Part shown: piece by piece, positions 35,146 to 48,158 of the stretch
How positions within the stretch are numbered: position 1 is the first letter of the stretch
How the letters are laid out: every line of letters starts with the position of its first letter
NCBI GenBank assembly: GCA_003254925.1
Contig: QANZ01010258.1
Coordinates: forward strand, 39,974-103,973
Source: Chamaecrista fasciculata
Taxonomy: Eukaryota; Streptophyta; Magnoliopsida; Fabales; Fabaceae
Length of the DNA: 64,000 bases
Reading direction: 5' to 3'
Made by a program: the position numbers and the translations under genes
The notes under the pieces: generated by a model
The model's database searches: none
Seen by the model: the letters and a program-made list of their open reading frames with translations, nothing else
Told to the model about the DNA's origin: nothing

Positions 35146-35253
35146 TGTCATGACCCCCTAACGGAATCCGTGACCGGCACGAACCACAAGGAGAGGCCCC
35201 ATGGCCCGTAAGCCTAACACATGCATCCATATCAATTTTTTTTAAATTTCACN

Positions 35254-35461
35254 TGGTTTTCAATGCTTAGCTTGGAAGCCTTTGCAGGTGCCTTAACAGA
35301 AGTCTCTGATTTGACAGCTTTTCTCATATTCCAGTATGCATCCTGAACTCGATCTAACAGATTGAAAAAAATAATAACAAAAGCTAATAAGTTATTTATG
35401 TTATCCAATTTGGGAGTGCAAAAATTGAGGGCTTCCAGCTCCTTTTGATAAGTTTTTGAGT
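35254..35461 (-). pseudogene. Partial duplicate of methyltransferase exon 4 (part 2)
   Basis: Matches about 32672-32879: the 5' part of exon 4 ([22 protein letters not shown]) and adjoining intron 3. It is bounded by single Ns at 35253 and 35462 and lies inside LTR sequence, so its placement is suspect. It shares the variant bases style of part 1 and probably belongs to the same duplicate, with about 50 bp missing between them. Confidence 0.75.
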
Positions 35462-36634
35462 NGATGGAATATATACCCACACGAACAATATGTGGGACTC
35501 CAAGAGGCCGCTCGTTCTAGACAGTACTAAAAGATGGTTTCTGTAAACCTGAAACTGAAAATGGTAAACAACGGGGTGAGTCAAGAGACTCAGTGAGTAA
35601 TCCAATCTATTCTAGTCGTGGAGGGCAAGGTATCCCCACTAGTTTCTAAATCATAGTGCATGCATATAATATATTCATATCTCAATCATGTATCACGAAA
35701 CAAATATCTGTATCATAACCTTTCGTAGTCAGAGTCGTCGTATTCAAATCCCATAATACAAATCACAATCCGAATGATCATATAAATCACATACTTTCAC
35801 ATCCAATGAGAATTTCATAAATTCCGAATTCCTGTAATCATTCAAAATCATTTCGCAAATATAAAATACATTTTTATCATTAAACCCATGGGTGGCGCCC
35901 CCATTACTGGTGAGTGAAATCGAAGGTCCTGCAAATGGCCTATCCCGCGAGAACGAATAGACTCCCCACCTCAAGGGTTGGAGACGGTCTACCGTGACAC
36001 GACCCCGAAAGCCTAGAACCATGCCACTCCGGCACGTCCCCGAAAGCCTAGATCCATGCCCACATCACATCCTGGCCAACGGATGGTGTGACTCCGGGAC
36101 CGAAAGCCCAATTGGTACCCATAACAAAAGAACCAACGAGCCAAAAACATTTTCTAAACAATATCAAACTCATCTTCATCATCTAAATCAAACATTATCT
36201 TATAAACTCATCAAATCTCAAATCAACCTTCAAACATATATATACATATGTATGCATTTATAAAGTCTTTAACCTTGCCAAAAACCATATGCATCAAACA
36301 TATCAAATAGGCATGACAAAACAAGTTCTAGGATAGAAAGGATACTCACTTCAAGGTCACGCACAATGACCTAAATCCACTAATCAAACACTACCTTCAA
36401 ACTTGAGGTAAATGCAGAACACCTAAATTGATAACAAATACATTCACCCTATTAGAATACTTTGACATATAACTCACCAAGTGACTCTTACACCTAGCTT
36501 CCATATTTCATAAGCATTCTCAAGCTTAATATGAACAACTTCAGTACCACACCAAGTATATGACACCAATCCAACTCTAGAAGAACTTGGGTTAATAATT
36601 GGGAACTTTAACAAATACTTTATCAATGACCTAG

Positions 36635-37838
36635 TGATCGGCCCAAATATTGTAATATTATTTGGTCTTCTTTTTATATTATTTTATAATGTTTTATTAT
36701 ATAAATGACCAGATATATTGCTAGTTTGGTGCCAAGATATTGTGATTTATAATTATATAAAAGTATGCAATTTTGTAGTATTTTCTATATAATATTTGAC
36801 TTATTGATTTATAGTGTAAATTAGAGATACTGCATAATTGTTTGTTAGTGATTTCAGGTCCAATATCATATAATTATAACCACCAAATCTTGAGAGTCAA
36901 GTTTAAACCAACAAATCTAATTAAGAATCAAGCTGAAGATTTGAATTTGATTCCATATTTTGCCTATAAATAGAGCTCATCAATTCTAATTCAGGGAGAC
37001 CACTTCAGAGCCCCATCTGGGTGTTCTACTACCAGAATCTCTTTCATCTTTTCTCCTAAAATCCGTATGGACTAATTCCTTCATCCTAGAGGAGAATCCG
37101 AAGGAAGCCTGAGCTCATTGTTCTTCATCGTCCAGGGAGTTTATTATTATTATGTTTTGCTAAGTCGCAATTAGATTACATTTGTATTTAATTGTTAATT
37201 AGTATCAGACAATAGTCTTAGGATTGTTCTTTAATATTTTCATAAACATTATTAGTTGTACTTGTTTTGGTATCGTTTGATCCATCACTTTTTATGATTA
37301 ATAAGGTTTTCTCTTTTATATTACCGGTTGGTCGAGTTATTTATTCTAGGTTTCTGTTGTCGCCATTGCTTAATTGGTGATTGTTATGTTTAATTATAAA
37401 TTGTTTGCTCGGTTGAGGCGTTTATAGTTATCATAATTAATCTATGTCTTCGTGGTTGCGAGACAAGTATCTTCGGATATTGAATGTGGTTTGTTGCATA
37501 ATAATAATAACTTCTTGATTATCTTTATTGAGCTAGGATGGTAGAATTCGTGATTATTCTCTAGGGAATTCATCTTCTCATCTCTCATAAATTTTCTTTT
37601 ATATTTTCTTTATTTTCTTTATGTTCTTTATTACTTTCTTGTTTTCATCATAATAATATAACTAACCCACAAAACATTAGACCTGAGTTCGTAATTATTT
37701 ACACAATTAATTGTTATTCTCATCCAAGAAGTTCCTTAGAGATCCGACCTTGGGTTGTGCACTATATTATATATAAATATAATATTCGGGTATAACTTGA
37801 GTATTAATTTGGCGGCACTAACGACAAGTGCTCCGTCA
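36635..37838 (+). mobile_element. Solo LTR with CCTAG target duplication
   Basis: 1204 bp beginning TGATCGGCCC and ending CTCCGTCA, flanked by CCTAG at 36630-36634 and 37839-37843. A TATA-like GCCTATAAATAGAGC near 36961 fits an LTR promoter in + orientation. No partner LTR or interior is present, so it is a recombination remnant inserted in the older LTR. A diverged fragment of the same family lies at 55209-55545. Superfamily not determined. Confidence 0.85.
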
Positions 37839-39169
37839 CCTAGTTTTCAAAAAGGTTTATTATTAACATGGCAAATATAGCAAAGTTAAAATCCTTACTT
37901 TCCAATACTAACCATGATGTTCAAATCAAATCTTTACTTCTTAAACAAGATTATAGTTTTAAAATTCTCCATAACTTAATAGAAACTCATTTAGTTCAGG
38001 AAAACCATCAAAATCATTCATAGGGACCAATTTGCAAACTTTAAAGTTTTACCACAAAGCATCAAGTTTCAAAATATACTCTCTAAATTCAAATTGATGA
38101 AGTAGAATTCATTATTATCATCAAGCAAACTCATTTGAACCATCAATTTCATGAAAGCAAAGAGATTTGGTTGAAAACCCCAAAGTTTTTAAATTTTCGT
38201 CACTTTTGAACCCTAGAGTAAAGTCAGCCCAAAATTTCAATATTATGGACTATTAATAGCTTCTAGAGGTGCCTAGCATGATATAGTATCATCACATGGT
38301 CCATTTCAACAAAGAGCATCAAGAAAAATGAAGACTTTGGTGATTTTTCGGGTATACCTTAATTTTGGCCGAAAATGAAACTAGTTGTTGTTTACCCAAG
38401 CTTGTGTAGCTTCCAAGATGGCTATGGAGGTTAGAAGAATGAAGAGTGAAGGTCACTAATCAAGTTAACATCAACAAATTTGAGTTATATCAGCAAAAAT
38501 CTAAACCACCAAGAGAAAAGGACCAAAAGAGGCAAGAAAAGCATTAGAGACTACCAATCAAGGAAGAGGGAAGGGAGGACGATGGTGGTGACAGTTCACC
38601 GGCGTTCACCGGCCATCATCAGACGACGGCATTCCTGGGAGCAAGCAGCGGCGGGTTGCTCGCACGAAGGAAAAGGAGAACGAAGGATGGAGGACCAAAT
38701 CATGGCTTCTCGGGTGAGGTGTGGGTTTTTCTTTTAAGAACAAAAGGGTGGGGGAACTTGCGTGGGCTGTCTAGGAAATTCTAGAAAACAAAGGCAGATT
38801 AGGCATAGGGTTCAGAGGCTATAATTCTTGTTTCACCCCAAAAAGAATAAAATTATTTCAAAACAGTCCCTAAAAACATGAAATTTTAAAATTGGAATTT
38901 TTCAACAAAAAATATATTGTTGGTTTCGTCTCAAAGAGTAGATTCCAAATATATAATTTATTTTTTAAAACTCTATCTCTAACATATCACGTTTCTTACT
39001 TAAAAGTATTCTATTACAGTGTCAAAATAAGAGGCCAAATATAATTTTAAACTCCGTTTGCTCCCAAAATTTAACCACATGCTCAAAATAAGTTCTAGAT
39101 TCACCATATAATCTCATTTCAATCAAAATAGTAAGTCTAATATTTCTAAAATATCTGGGGGATATTACA

Positions 39170-39574
39170 TTCTCCCCATCTTAGGAAATTCGGTCCCCGA
39201 ATTTGAACTTTTTTATTATACAGTCTACATAACTGAAATTTTCCTACAATATGAGACACTCGAGTTCGGATCTCATGCAATAGATCTTATGAAAACCCTC
39301 TTACCTAAGCTAAAACTAACTTACACACAGCATCTCCACGAGAAAAAAAAATACTATCCAAATCAATATCGGTTTACTTAATTTGATTACTGCGCATGAG
39401 AACCCAAACAAGAAAAGGGGCAATGATAAAAACAAAATCACATTAATCAATCAGAGGTCCAACGAATTAAAAGTTTGTACAACAAATACGCAACTATGAA
39501 CCAAATTTCATTATTAGCAAACAAATTCTCTTTTTTTTTTCTTTTTTTTTAAAGACTCAACCCATGCAATCTAA
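39170..39574 (-). other. Interior remnant next to the long LTR
   Basis: Starts with the reversed polypurine tract and the sentence TTAGGAAATTCGGTCCCCGA often found just inside plant Ty3-like 3' LTRs. No protein domain is recognisable. A poly(T) stretch lies near 39530-39551. Confidence 0.5.
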
Positions 39575-42500
39575 CTTGCTCTGAATATAATTATGGAATT
39601 ATAATTATGGAATTATAATAATGCTCTAAATATAATTATAAACCTAAGGGTGCTAGGCGCCTATTCAAAAAGAGGATACATTTGTGATTTTGGTCTTCCT
39701 CCTTGTAGAGAGAGAAGAGAGAAATTGCCATCTTCAAACCCTAGTTTTTCCAAGTGAAGAAATTTTTGGCTCCCAAGAGTTGAGAGAGGAAAAATCGAGT
39801 TTGCCTAAGGTGTTAGGGAATTAAATTTGCAGTCACCAAAAATTAGGGTTTGTGGGAGAAGGAAAAACAAGAAGGAGTTCTTGTGGGGTTTTCTTCTCAG
39901 TTTGCGCCACCTTGTTCTTTGATTCAAGAAGGAGTTCTTGAATTCAAAAGCACTGTAGATTGGTCCCTGGTTCTTTTGGAGAAAAGAACGGAAGGCTAGC
40001 ACCTATGTGCCCGACAGACTGTTCGTGTGGATCACCGGCAGAGGGAGGACGCTGCGAGTGGACTCCTAGGACACGCCTTGTACAACCAACCGATTGAAAC
40101 TCGTGAGGTAAACCACTATCTTAATAGGTTTTAAATTCTACTAGCGGATCCGTTCGGGAATTTTAGGACTTGGCGCGTTTTATTTTTAAATTTTATATTT
40201 GCTTCTGCTGCGTTAGGCGCCTGGAATTCCCAACAGTGGTATCAGAGCCAGGTTAGTCCTTGGATTTAAAACTGTTTATGTGTACATATGATGTATGGTA
40301 TGTGTGTTTACCGCTTTCAATCACCGTTTTTGGTTTTACAAAATCCACCGAACGTTGTTCTTAAAAATTCAATCTACAGAAAAAGGTGCAAATTATATGT
40401 ATATGATACATATAGAATCGATTGGATCGATTGGAAAAATTTGATTGAGTTTTAACGCCAAAATCGAAAATCCTTTATAATTATAATTAAAAGTGTTTTA
40501 ATTATAATATTATAGAGGTGGCTGAAAATTTATTAAAATTATGAATTTTAAAATTTTTGGGGGTCAATAATTTAAATTCTTGAATTTTATAATTATTGAT
40601 AAAAGGCCTAATCTCAACAAAGGCATGTTAAAATTGCACAGACCCTAAATTGAACACAATTTTAAAAATGGTTTTTAATATGTGTTGTATGCCGTGTTTG
40701 ACATAATTGTATGAATTGTTCATATTTGAATTGTGTGGTGTTGGATATGGCTCTAGGAGGTTTATTTCGGTAAATACGGCCTGCGTGTCGTCTCCCTCTA
40801 CTCTTATGTAATTTTACTTTCAGTCTATACCTCAATGTAACTGGGGTTTATTCTCTTGTAATTTTGTTTTTCTTTTTAGAAAAAATTCTCTCATTGGCTT
40901 GGGAGAATTATAGGGTAAATGGGCCATATCTAAACACGGTGTATGTTTTACATTTAGTTTGTATGTGATGCGCTAGATGTATGTTTAGGGTGCGAAATTT
41001 TAATATGCTATTTATATATCGCGCTACAACCATGTATACGATACGAGCGTGGGATTTTGTATACGATACAAAATCCGGGCACATGTTTATATGTATGAGA
41101 TACATGGGGTAATAAACATGTGGCATGACTCGTTTAATTTTAAAAGGAGTTTTGAAATTAAACTATAAAACGGAACATTTTAATAAATAAAAATCAAACC
41201 CTTTTAGAAAATCTTAAGTTTTTAATGTCGTCGTTAAAACACCCTGTCAAAATCTTGTTCATCGTGGAGCGGTGATCGCCCTCAGCGACACGTATCTACC
41301 TTGACCTTGAGGAGACACGGGTGAATGGGAGTTTCAACACGACACCTATTGAAATCCTGGTTCTTTAAATGCGGTGATCGCCCTCAGCGACACGTGTTTA
41401 GTTGGGCCTTGATGATATGGGGTTGGGCTTCAGCCTCGTTGTTTTGAACCTAGCCATTCACATGTTTTACCGTGTGACTTAATGGGGTTATCAAAACGGT
41501 TTTGGACATCAAGGCATTAGATGGGATAAACATGCCATAATAAGTATCATATGATGATACAGTCCCATAAGGATCTAAGAGTCACATAGAGATGTGATTG
41601 GTAAGGAGTTACCTACCTAAATAACCAAAGAGTGCATGATCGCCCTCAGCGACGGTAAACTTTGGTGAAATATGGGTCTTAGCCACTAATAATAAATTTT
41701 ACTGGGCTTTATAAAATGGTGGATATATATTTCTGCTAATTAAACTTTTCATATCTTAGTTGTAGAATCAATGGCAAACAATAGTTCAACGTTATTACTG
41801 CGATCTATCCTTGAGAAGGATAAATTGTCTGGGACAAAATTCCTTAACTGGTATCATAATTTGAGAATTGTTCTCACCCAACGAAGGAAGCTGCTGACTT
41901 CCTTGACTGGTTTTGTAATTTGAGAATTGTTCTCACCTAACGAAGGAAACTTTATGTCCTAGAAATCCCTCTCCTGAAGAGCATGTCAAGGACGCTCCAA
42001 GAGCTCAGAGAAGTGCTTAGAGAAGCACTTCAATGACCTTGTGGACGTTGCTTGCCTGATGCTAGCCACAATAGTTCAAAGAGTTGAACACGGGAATATT
42101 GTCGGCTGTTGAGATGGTCACACATCTCAAGGAAACGATCCAGAATCAGGGGAAAGGGAAGGGCAAAGGAAAGAGGAAAGGAGACGCCGAGTTTGGTGAG
42201 ACCAAGCCAGCGGCTGAGCCTAACCCACTACCTACCAAGAAGGCAAGGCCTTAAAAGGATGCAATTTGCCTTTTGAGAAATTGAAAATTGTATTTGGAAG
42301 ATCAAAAGAATAAAAGGAGAGATGAGATCTTTACTTCTGGTATCTTCGTTATAGACGTTCACTTGTCTATTATAACCGCTTGGGTATTAGATACAGCATA
42401 TGGTTTTCACATTTGATGTGAAGGGTCTTAGAGACAGTAGAAAGCTGGACAGAAGCGAGATGGACCTACGAGTGGGCAATAGAGTAAGGGTTGCTGCTGT

Positions 42501-44310
42501 TGCTGTGGGAACATGCGAGCTTGTTTTGCCCTCTGGGCTTATTTTATTGTTATCATGTACCTTCTTTAAAGTTCAAACATGGCTTCTCTTTCTTATTTGA
42601 TAAGGAAGGTTTCGCATGTGTTAACTGAAAGGAATGATGTTCAATTCATATAGATGATGTTTATTTGCTTATGTGATTTGCAAGATAAACATTACGTCTT
42701 GAAATTGGAACGACAACATGATGACAAAATCTATAACATCGATACGAAAAGGATTGAGATTAGCGAATCTAATCCTATATACCTTTGGCATTGTCGTTTA
42801 GGCCCTATAAACGAGAAAAGCCAAGAGGAGCTCCATAGAGATGGACTTCTAAGCTCATTTGATTTTGAATCATGTGATGCTTGCGAATCTTGTTTACTTG
42901 GAAAAATGACTAAGGCGCCCTTCACTGGCCACAGTGAGAGGGCATCTGACTTGTTGGGGATCATACATAGTGGTGTATGTGGACCCATAAGTACCCAAGC
43001 TGAAGGTGGTTACTCTTACTAACTGCTTCAATAGGTTTGACTACGGCTACCTATTAAAGCATAAGATGGAGTCTTTTGAAATAGAGATTTCAAAGTGAAG
43101 TAGAGAACTAACTTGACAAGAAATTCAAAGTCCTTCGATCCGATCGAGAAGACGAGTATTTGAGTCAAGAATTTGTTGATCATCTTAGAAGCTGTGAGAT
43201 AATCTCACGACTTACCCCTTCTGAAACCCCATGGTGGGATGGTGTTTCCGAGAAGAGGAATCGAACCCTATTAGATATGGTACGATCTATGATGAGTCAG
43301 ACCGATCTTCCGCGATCCTTTTGAGGATATGCTTTAGAAGCTGCCGCGCTCACACTTAACCGTGTTCCGTCTAAGGCAGTTGAGAAGACACCATATGAGA
43401 TATGGAGTGGGAAAAGTCCCATAGTGTCTTATCTCAAAATTTGGGGATGTGAAGTTTACGTTAAGCAAACGATAAACTGTCTCCCAAATCCCTCAAGTGC
43501 TGGGTCACACATGAACAGGATCAGGACACTACTTAAAGGGACACGAATTAGAGTTAATTCGTGGGTCACTCCGGTGGCACAATTTAAGACATAGCAAAAT
43601 GACTGGGACATTAAGTCTTGTCTTAATTAATCTACAGTTGTGAAATATTTAAATTTGTGAGACAAGTTTAAATATAATAATTGTTAAATGATTAATAGGG
43701 ATTAATTATTTACAATTAAAATATTAGGGAAAAATAAATCAGATAAGATTCCTAAAAGTTAGGAGATTATTGATTTATAAAATTTCCCCAATATTATATG
43801 AGGGTGGCGCCTCAATTGGTGATTTTAGATTAATAAAATTGTTTTATTAATTTAAATCATGAGTTTGAATTCAAAAGATTTGATAGAGATATCAAAATAT
43901 TTGAATCATAGATATTAGGGAATATCTCAACTCATGATCTTTGAAAAATCATGACTTCCTAATTGTTAGGAAGGTTTTTGATTTATAAAATTTCGAAGGA
44001 TATTTAGAGGAGCATGGCGCCATCTTGGTGGGTCCCAATGGGAGATTTGATCTCTCATTTGATTCTCCAAGATTGCAATTTGAATTTAAATTAAATATTA
44101 AGGTAATATTTTAATTTGAAATTCAATTCATGAAGTCATATTATTATAATTATGGAATTATAATAATGCTCTAAATATAATTATAAACCTAAGGGTGCTA
44201 GGCGCCTATTCAAAAAGAGGATTCATTTGTGATTTTGGTCTTCCTCCTTGTAGAGAGAGAAGAGAGAAATCGCCATCTTCAAACCCTAGTTCTTTTTAAG
44301 AGTCGTAGAT
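39575..44310 (+). mobile_element. Decayed Ty1/copia element
   Basis: Parts in order: a 5'-incomplete LTR (about 39575-40239, ending GGAATTCCCAACA), primer site TGGTATCAGAGCCA at 40234 (initiator tRNA-Met), a ~1.5-kb non-coding leader, Gag starting at 41771 (MANNSSTLLLRSILEKDKLSG), a GAG-pre-integrase domain (about 42654-42960) and part of the integrase core (to about 43470). LTR sequence then resumes at about 43499-44310. The reverse transcriptase region is absent. It is old and broken, with many breaks. Same family as the solo LTR at 46139-48153. Confidence 0.8.
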
Positions 44311-46138
44311 CGAGTTCCCTTGTTCTCACATTCCATATATATATATATATACACATATTAAGAACAATGAAATGGAGAAGGCAAAGGTAATAAGAAACAC
44401 TGTGGTGCCCATGTGAGAGGGGATCAAAAAGCCAAAACTACTTAATCAAAAAGGTCCTTGCTATACGAAAAATAAAATATGCCTGGCATCTTTGTTTACT
44501 GATATATTATTGTTATTTATTTATTTATTGTTTTTTTTTTGGAGATGATCAAACCCACATCAAAACCTCTACTAAACAACTATTATCCAAAGGTACTCAT
44601 ATTCCACCATGTCCCAATTAAAGAGACTCGGTCATTTCTTGAAAAAGCCAAAACACACTTAGGATCCCCTTTATTTGAAGACCCAAGAGTTTATACCAGT
44701 GACAAAAAGAGTTAAAATAAGGATACATTTAAATTAGGACTTGGACATATTAGTACATTGAGACAAAATAAAAGACAAGGAGAAACTAAAACAAACATAA
44801 CTTAAAGCAGTAAAATAAATCCAAACTCATAACCTTGAACAAGGATGAAGGTTACAACTTAAAGAAGCAAACACAATGATGCAATGTACACTTCTATGGT
44901 CACCACACTTTGACAAGAAATTTTTTGACAGTAAAACCATCTAAACAGCATTGAAATAAACTTACAAGTGAGCTTAGGTATGCATAAAACCAGTCCATAT
45001 ATGAACAAGCACTTGAAAACATACTTAATACATAACCGAGCCATATTGGGCTTTTGGACAGTAAAAGCACGTGAGAACACCATAAGAAAGTCTTGAAAAG
45101 ATGGCTAAAACGTTAGTCAAACCAGATTGAGTTTTTTTCTTAGCAACATAAGGTATTACACGATGAGCGAAAGATTTGGTATCCTTAGAAGTGAGAATGT
45201 GCTCGAAGAAATATTGACTTTCTTAACATAAGGGGTTTTGGTAAAGTCTATTTTAAATATTTGTTTAGCAAAATAAGACTTTGAAATGAAGTGGTAAAAT
45301 TTATGTGTTGATAAGGTGAAGTTTGTGTATGAAAAACAAGTTGTGAAAGCTTCTTTTATAAATCCTTTCAAGAATTAAAAGTTTCATAATGAAAAGCGTC
45401 TAAGTTGTTCAAAGACTAACGTTTACTAAGAATTTCATGATTTGAATTTTATGGACAATTGAATAAAAGAATGAGTAATGGATGATTTAGAACTTTGTGA
45501 GACTATCATGCCATCAAATATAGGTCTTGCTTCAATATGCCTTCAGCAGCACTAGGAGTTAAAACTTTAGAAGAAAAAAAAATCATTACTCAATAAGGGT
45601 GCTTTAGTAAAAAGATATATATTGATTTTCTTTAAAAGCACTTATTTAAAGTGAGAACTTATTTTGCTTAAAAAGAGAAGAGCTTGTGGAGATATATTAA
45701 TCAAAACCATAAGATAGTTGAATAAGAAGAGCATTCAAGCTATGCAAAATTTTACTGTCCCTAAAGAGTTCCATGATCAAAGTGTATAGGGTCACTAAGT
45801 AAGAGAAAGAGTCATGAAGAATTCTAAACCTGAATGAAACTAATATGCCATAAAAGAAATAGGTTTGGAAGAGTTATGAAAAAAAAAAAGTATTTTAGTG
45901 AGAAGATGACTTTCTTGTAAGTACTTATTTAGAGAAAAAACCCATTTGAATATAAAAAAACCAACTAAATATAACATGAAAATCTCAATGATAACTATAC
46001 TCATAACATTCACCTGCAAGACAAACAACTACACCATGCTAATCCAGGGATGCCATTCTAAATTCACAGCCAAGAACACTCAATATCAACAATACACAAT
46101 CATAAATTCACAGCCAAGCAAAGTATCTATGCAATAAA
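44311..46138. other. Repeat-derived spacer, no gene
   Basis: AT-rich DNA with an (AT)n run near 44333-44352 and many A-rich sentences. Short words near 46045-46120 (CATAAATTCACAGCCAAG) recur in the LTR region at 50820. It probably belongs to the minus-strand LTR element whose primer site is at 49049, interrupted by the solo LTR at 46139. Confidence 0.45.
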
Positions 46139-48153
46139 TGTTGGAGATTGTGCCCTAGGGCCAATCATTTTATAAATATGTTTTTAACATATTGATTAAT
46201 TTATGGAGATAAATTAATGGTTATCATATTATTAGCATGTTTACTATGATAACAGTCCCTGATTAATTATGTGATAATTAGTCTAAACTGTCCCTGGTCG
46301 CTCATTCAAGTGGGAACTTGAAATGAACTAAGACCAGCATGATCTCGGTGCATAGAGATGCATGCACTAGATGTTGGAACGAGAGTCATGGTGCAATTAC
46401 GTAAGGGGTTACGAGTTGTTGGACTGGCCCGGAGAGTCCTGCATGGGTTTAGTCATCAGCTTGCCTCTCCTGTACGCCTATCATGACGCCTTAGACCTGA
46501 GGTCATCATTATTCCGGCGTTGGAGTTGTCAGACTTTGGCCTAGTCTAACGTTGCCCGTAGCAGGATAGCCATAAGGGCTAGGTACGGGTTTGGTTGATT
46601 GTCGTGCTGAGGAATGTGGATTGGCCAAAATGGGATTTTGTCCCTCATTAAATGAGAGATATCTAACTGGCGCCCTCGATGAGTCTGTCCAGGAAATGCG
46701 TGGCCACGCTGGGAAATGGGACTTACTCAGGAAATTGAGAAAGTTGAGGTTTGGATTATGGATGACTTTCCTGTGCCTAATCCATGACCAAGATATCGTG
46801 TGACAATAGAGTCTATGACAAGGTGGTACTAAGGTTAAGTCGGTTTTGGTAAAAACGATAACTCACGTGTTTTGGGTAGTCGTGATGGCTTGCTAGAGTC
46901 CGCTCACGACTTGTAGGTCATAGGGATGGCTTGCTGCCAACTTCACGTGGGGCCTGCTGGGTCACACATGAGCAGGATCAGGACACCGCTTATAGGAACA
47001 CGAATTAGGGTTAATTCGTGGGTCACTCCGGTGGCACGATTTAAGACATAGCAGAATGTCTGGGACATTGAGTCTTGTCTTAATTAATCTACAGTTGTGA
47101 AATATTTAAATTTGTGAGACAAGTTTAAATATAATAATTGTTAAATGATTAATAGGGATTAATTATTTACAATTAAAATATTAGGGAAAATAAATCAGAT
47201 AAGATTCCTAAAAGTTAGGAGATTATTGATTTATAAAATTCCCTAACATTAGTATGAGGGTGGCGCCTCATGAGATGTATTTAGATTAATAAAATTGTTT
47301 TATTAATTTAAATCATGAGTTTGAATTCAAAAGATTTGATATAGATATCAAAAGATTTGAATCATAGATATTAGGGAATATATTAACTCATGATCTTTGG
47401 AAAATCATGACTTCCTAATTGTTAAGAATGTTTTTGATTTATAAAATTCCAAAGGAAATTTAGAGGCATATGCGCCTTCTTAGGTAGTCCCATGGGAAGA
47501 TTTGATCTTCCATTTGATTCCCTAAGATTACGATTTGAATTTAAATTAAATATTAAAGTAATATTTTAATTGGAAATTCAATTCATGAAGTCATAATATT
47601 ATAATTATGAATTATAATAATGCCCTAAATATAATTAAAAAGGCTAGGGCTAGGCGCCTAGCATACACACAATTCATTTGGTGAAAAATTTGTTTCTCTT
47701 CCCTAGAGAGAGAAGAGAGCAAATCGCCATCTTCAAACCCTAGTTCTTCAAGTGAGGAAATTTTTGGCTCCCAAGAGTTGAGAGAGGAAAAATCGATTTT
47801 GCCTAAGGTGTTAGGAAAATCGATTTGCAGTTACCAAAAATTAGGGTTTGTGAGAGAAGGAAAAACAAGGAGTTCTTGTGGGGTTTTCTTCTCAGTTTGC
47901 GCCACTTTCTTTTGGATTCGAGAAGGTGTTCTTTAATTCAAAGGCACTGTAGATTGGTCCCTGGTTCTTTTGGTGAAAAGAACGGAAGGCTAGCACCTTG
48001 GTGCCCGACAAACTGTTCGTGTGGATCACCGGCAGAGGGAGAACGCTGTGAGTGGACTCCTAGCGGATCTGTTCGGCAATTTTAGGACTTGGCGCGTTTT
48101 ATTTTAAATTTTATATTTGCTTCCGCTGCGTTAGGCGCCTAGAATTCCCAACA
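46139..48153 (+). mobile_element. Solo LTR of the Ty1/copia family, ATAAA target duplication
   Basis: 2015 bp starting TGTTGGAGATTGTGCCC and ending AATTCCCAACA, flanked by ATAAA at 46134-46138 and 48154-48158. It shows the full LTR of which the element at 39575-44310 keeps only parts. No interior is present, so it formed by LTR-LTR recombination. Confidence 0.9.
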
Positions 48154-48158
48154 ATAAA

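Larger units (their letters stand above)
35146..39169 (-). mobile_element. Very long LTR of a Ty3-like element, nested and broken
   Basis: The forward strand starts TGTCATGACCCC and ends GGGGATATTACA, followed by TTCTCCCCATCTT, a polypurine tract read on the minus strand. It is therefore the 3' LTR of a minus-strand element. The 4.0-kb span includes an inserted solo LTR (36635-37838) and a misplaced exon piece (35254-35461), leaving about 2.6 kb of LTR. A GC-richer segment near 38540-38720 is typical of such long LTRs. A related LTR lies from 49066 onward. The element is broken; no coding region remains beside it. Confidence 0.7.

Noticed and set aside
38480-38737. 85-codon frame with Arg/His-rich sequence
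   Set aside because: Lies in the GC-richer part of a long LTR; no domain, no splice context.
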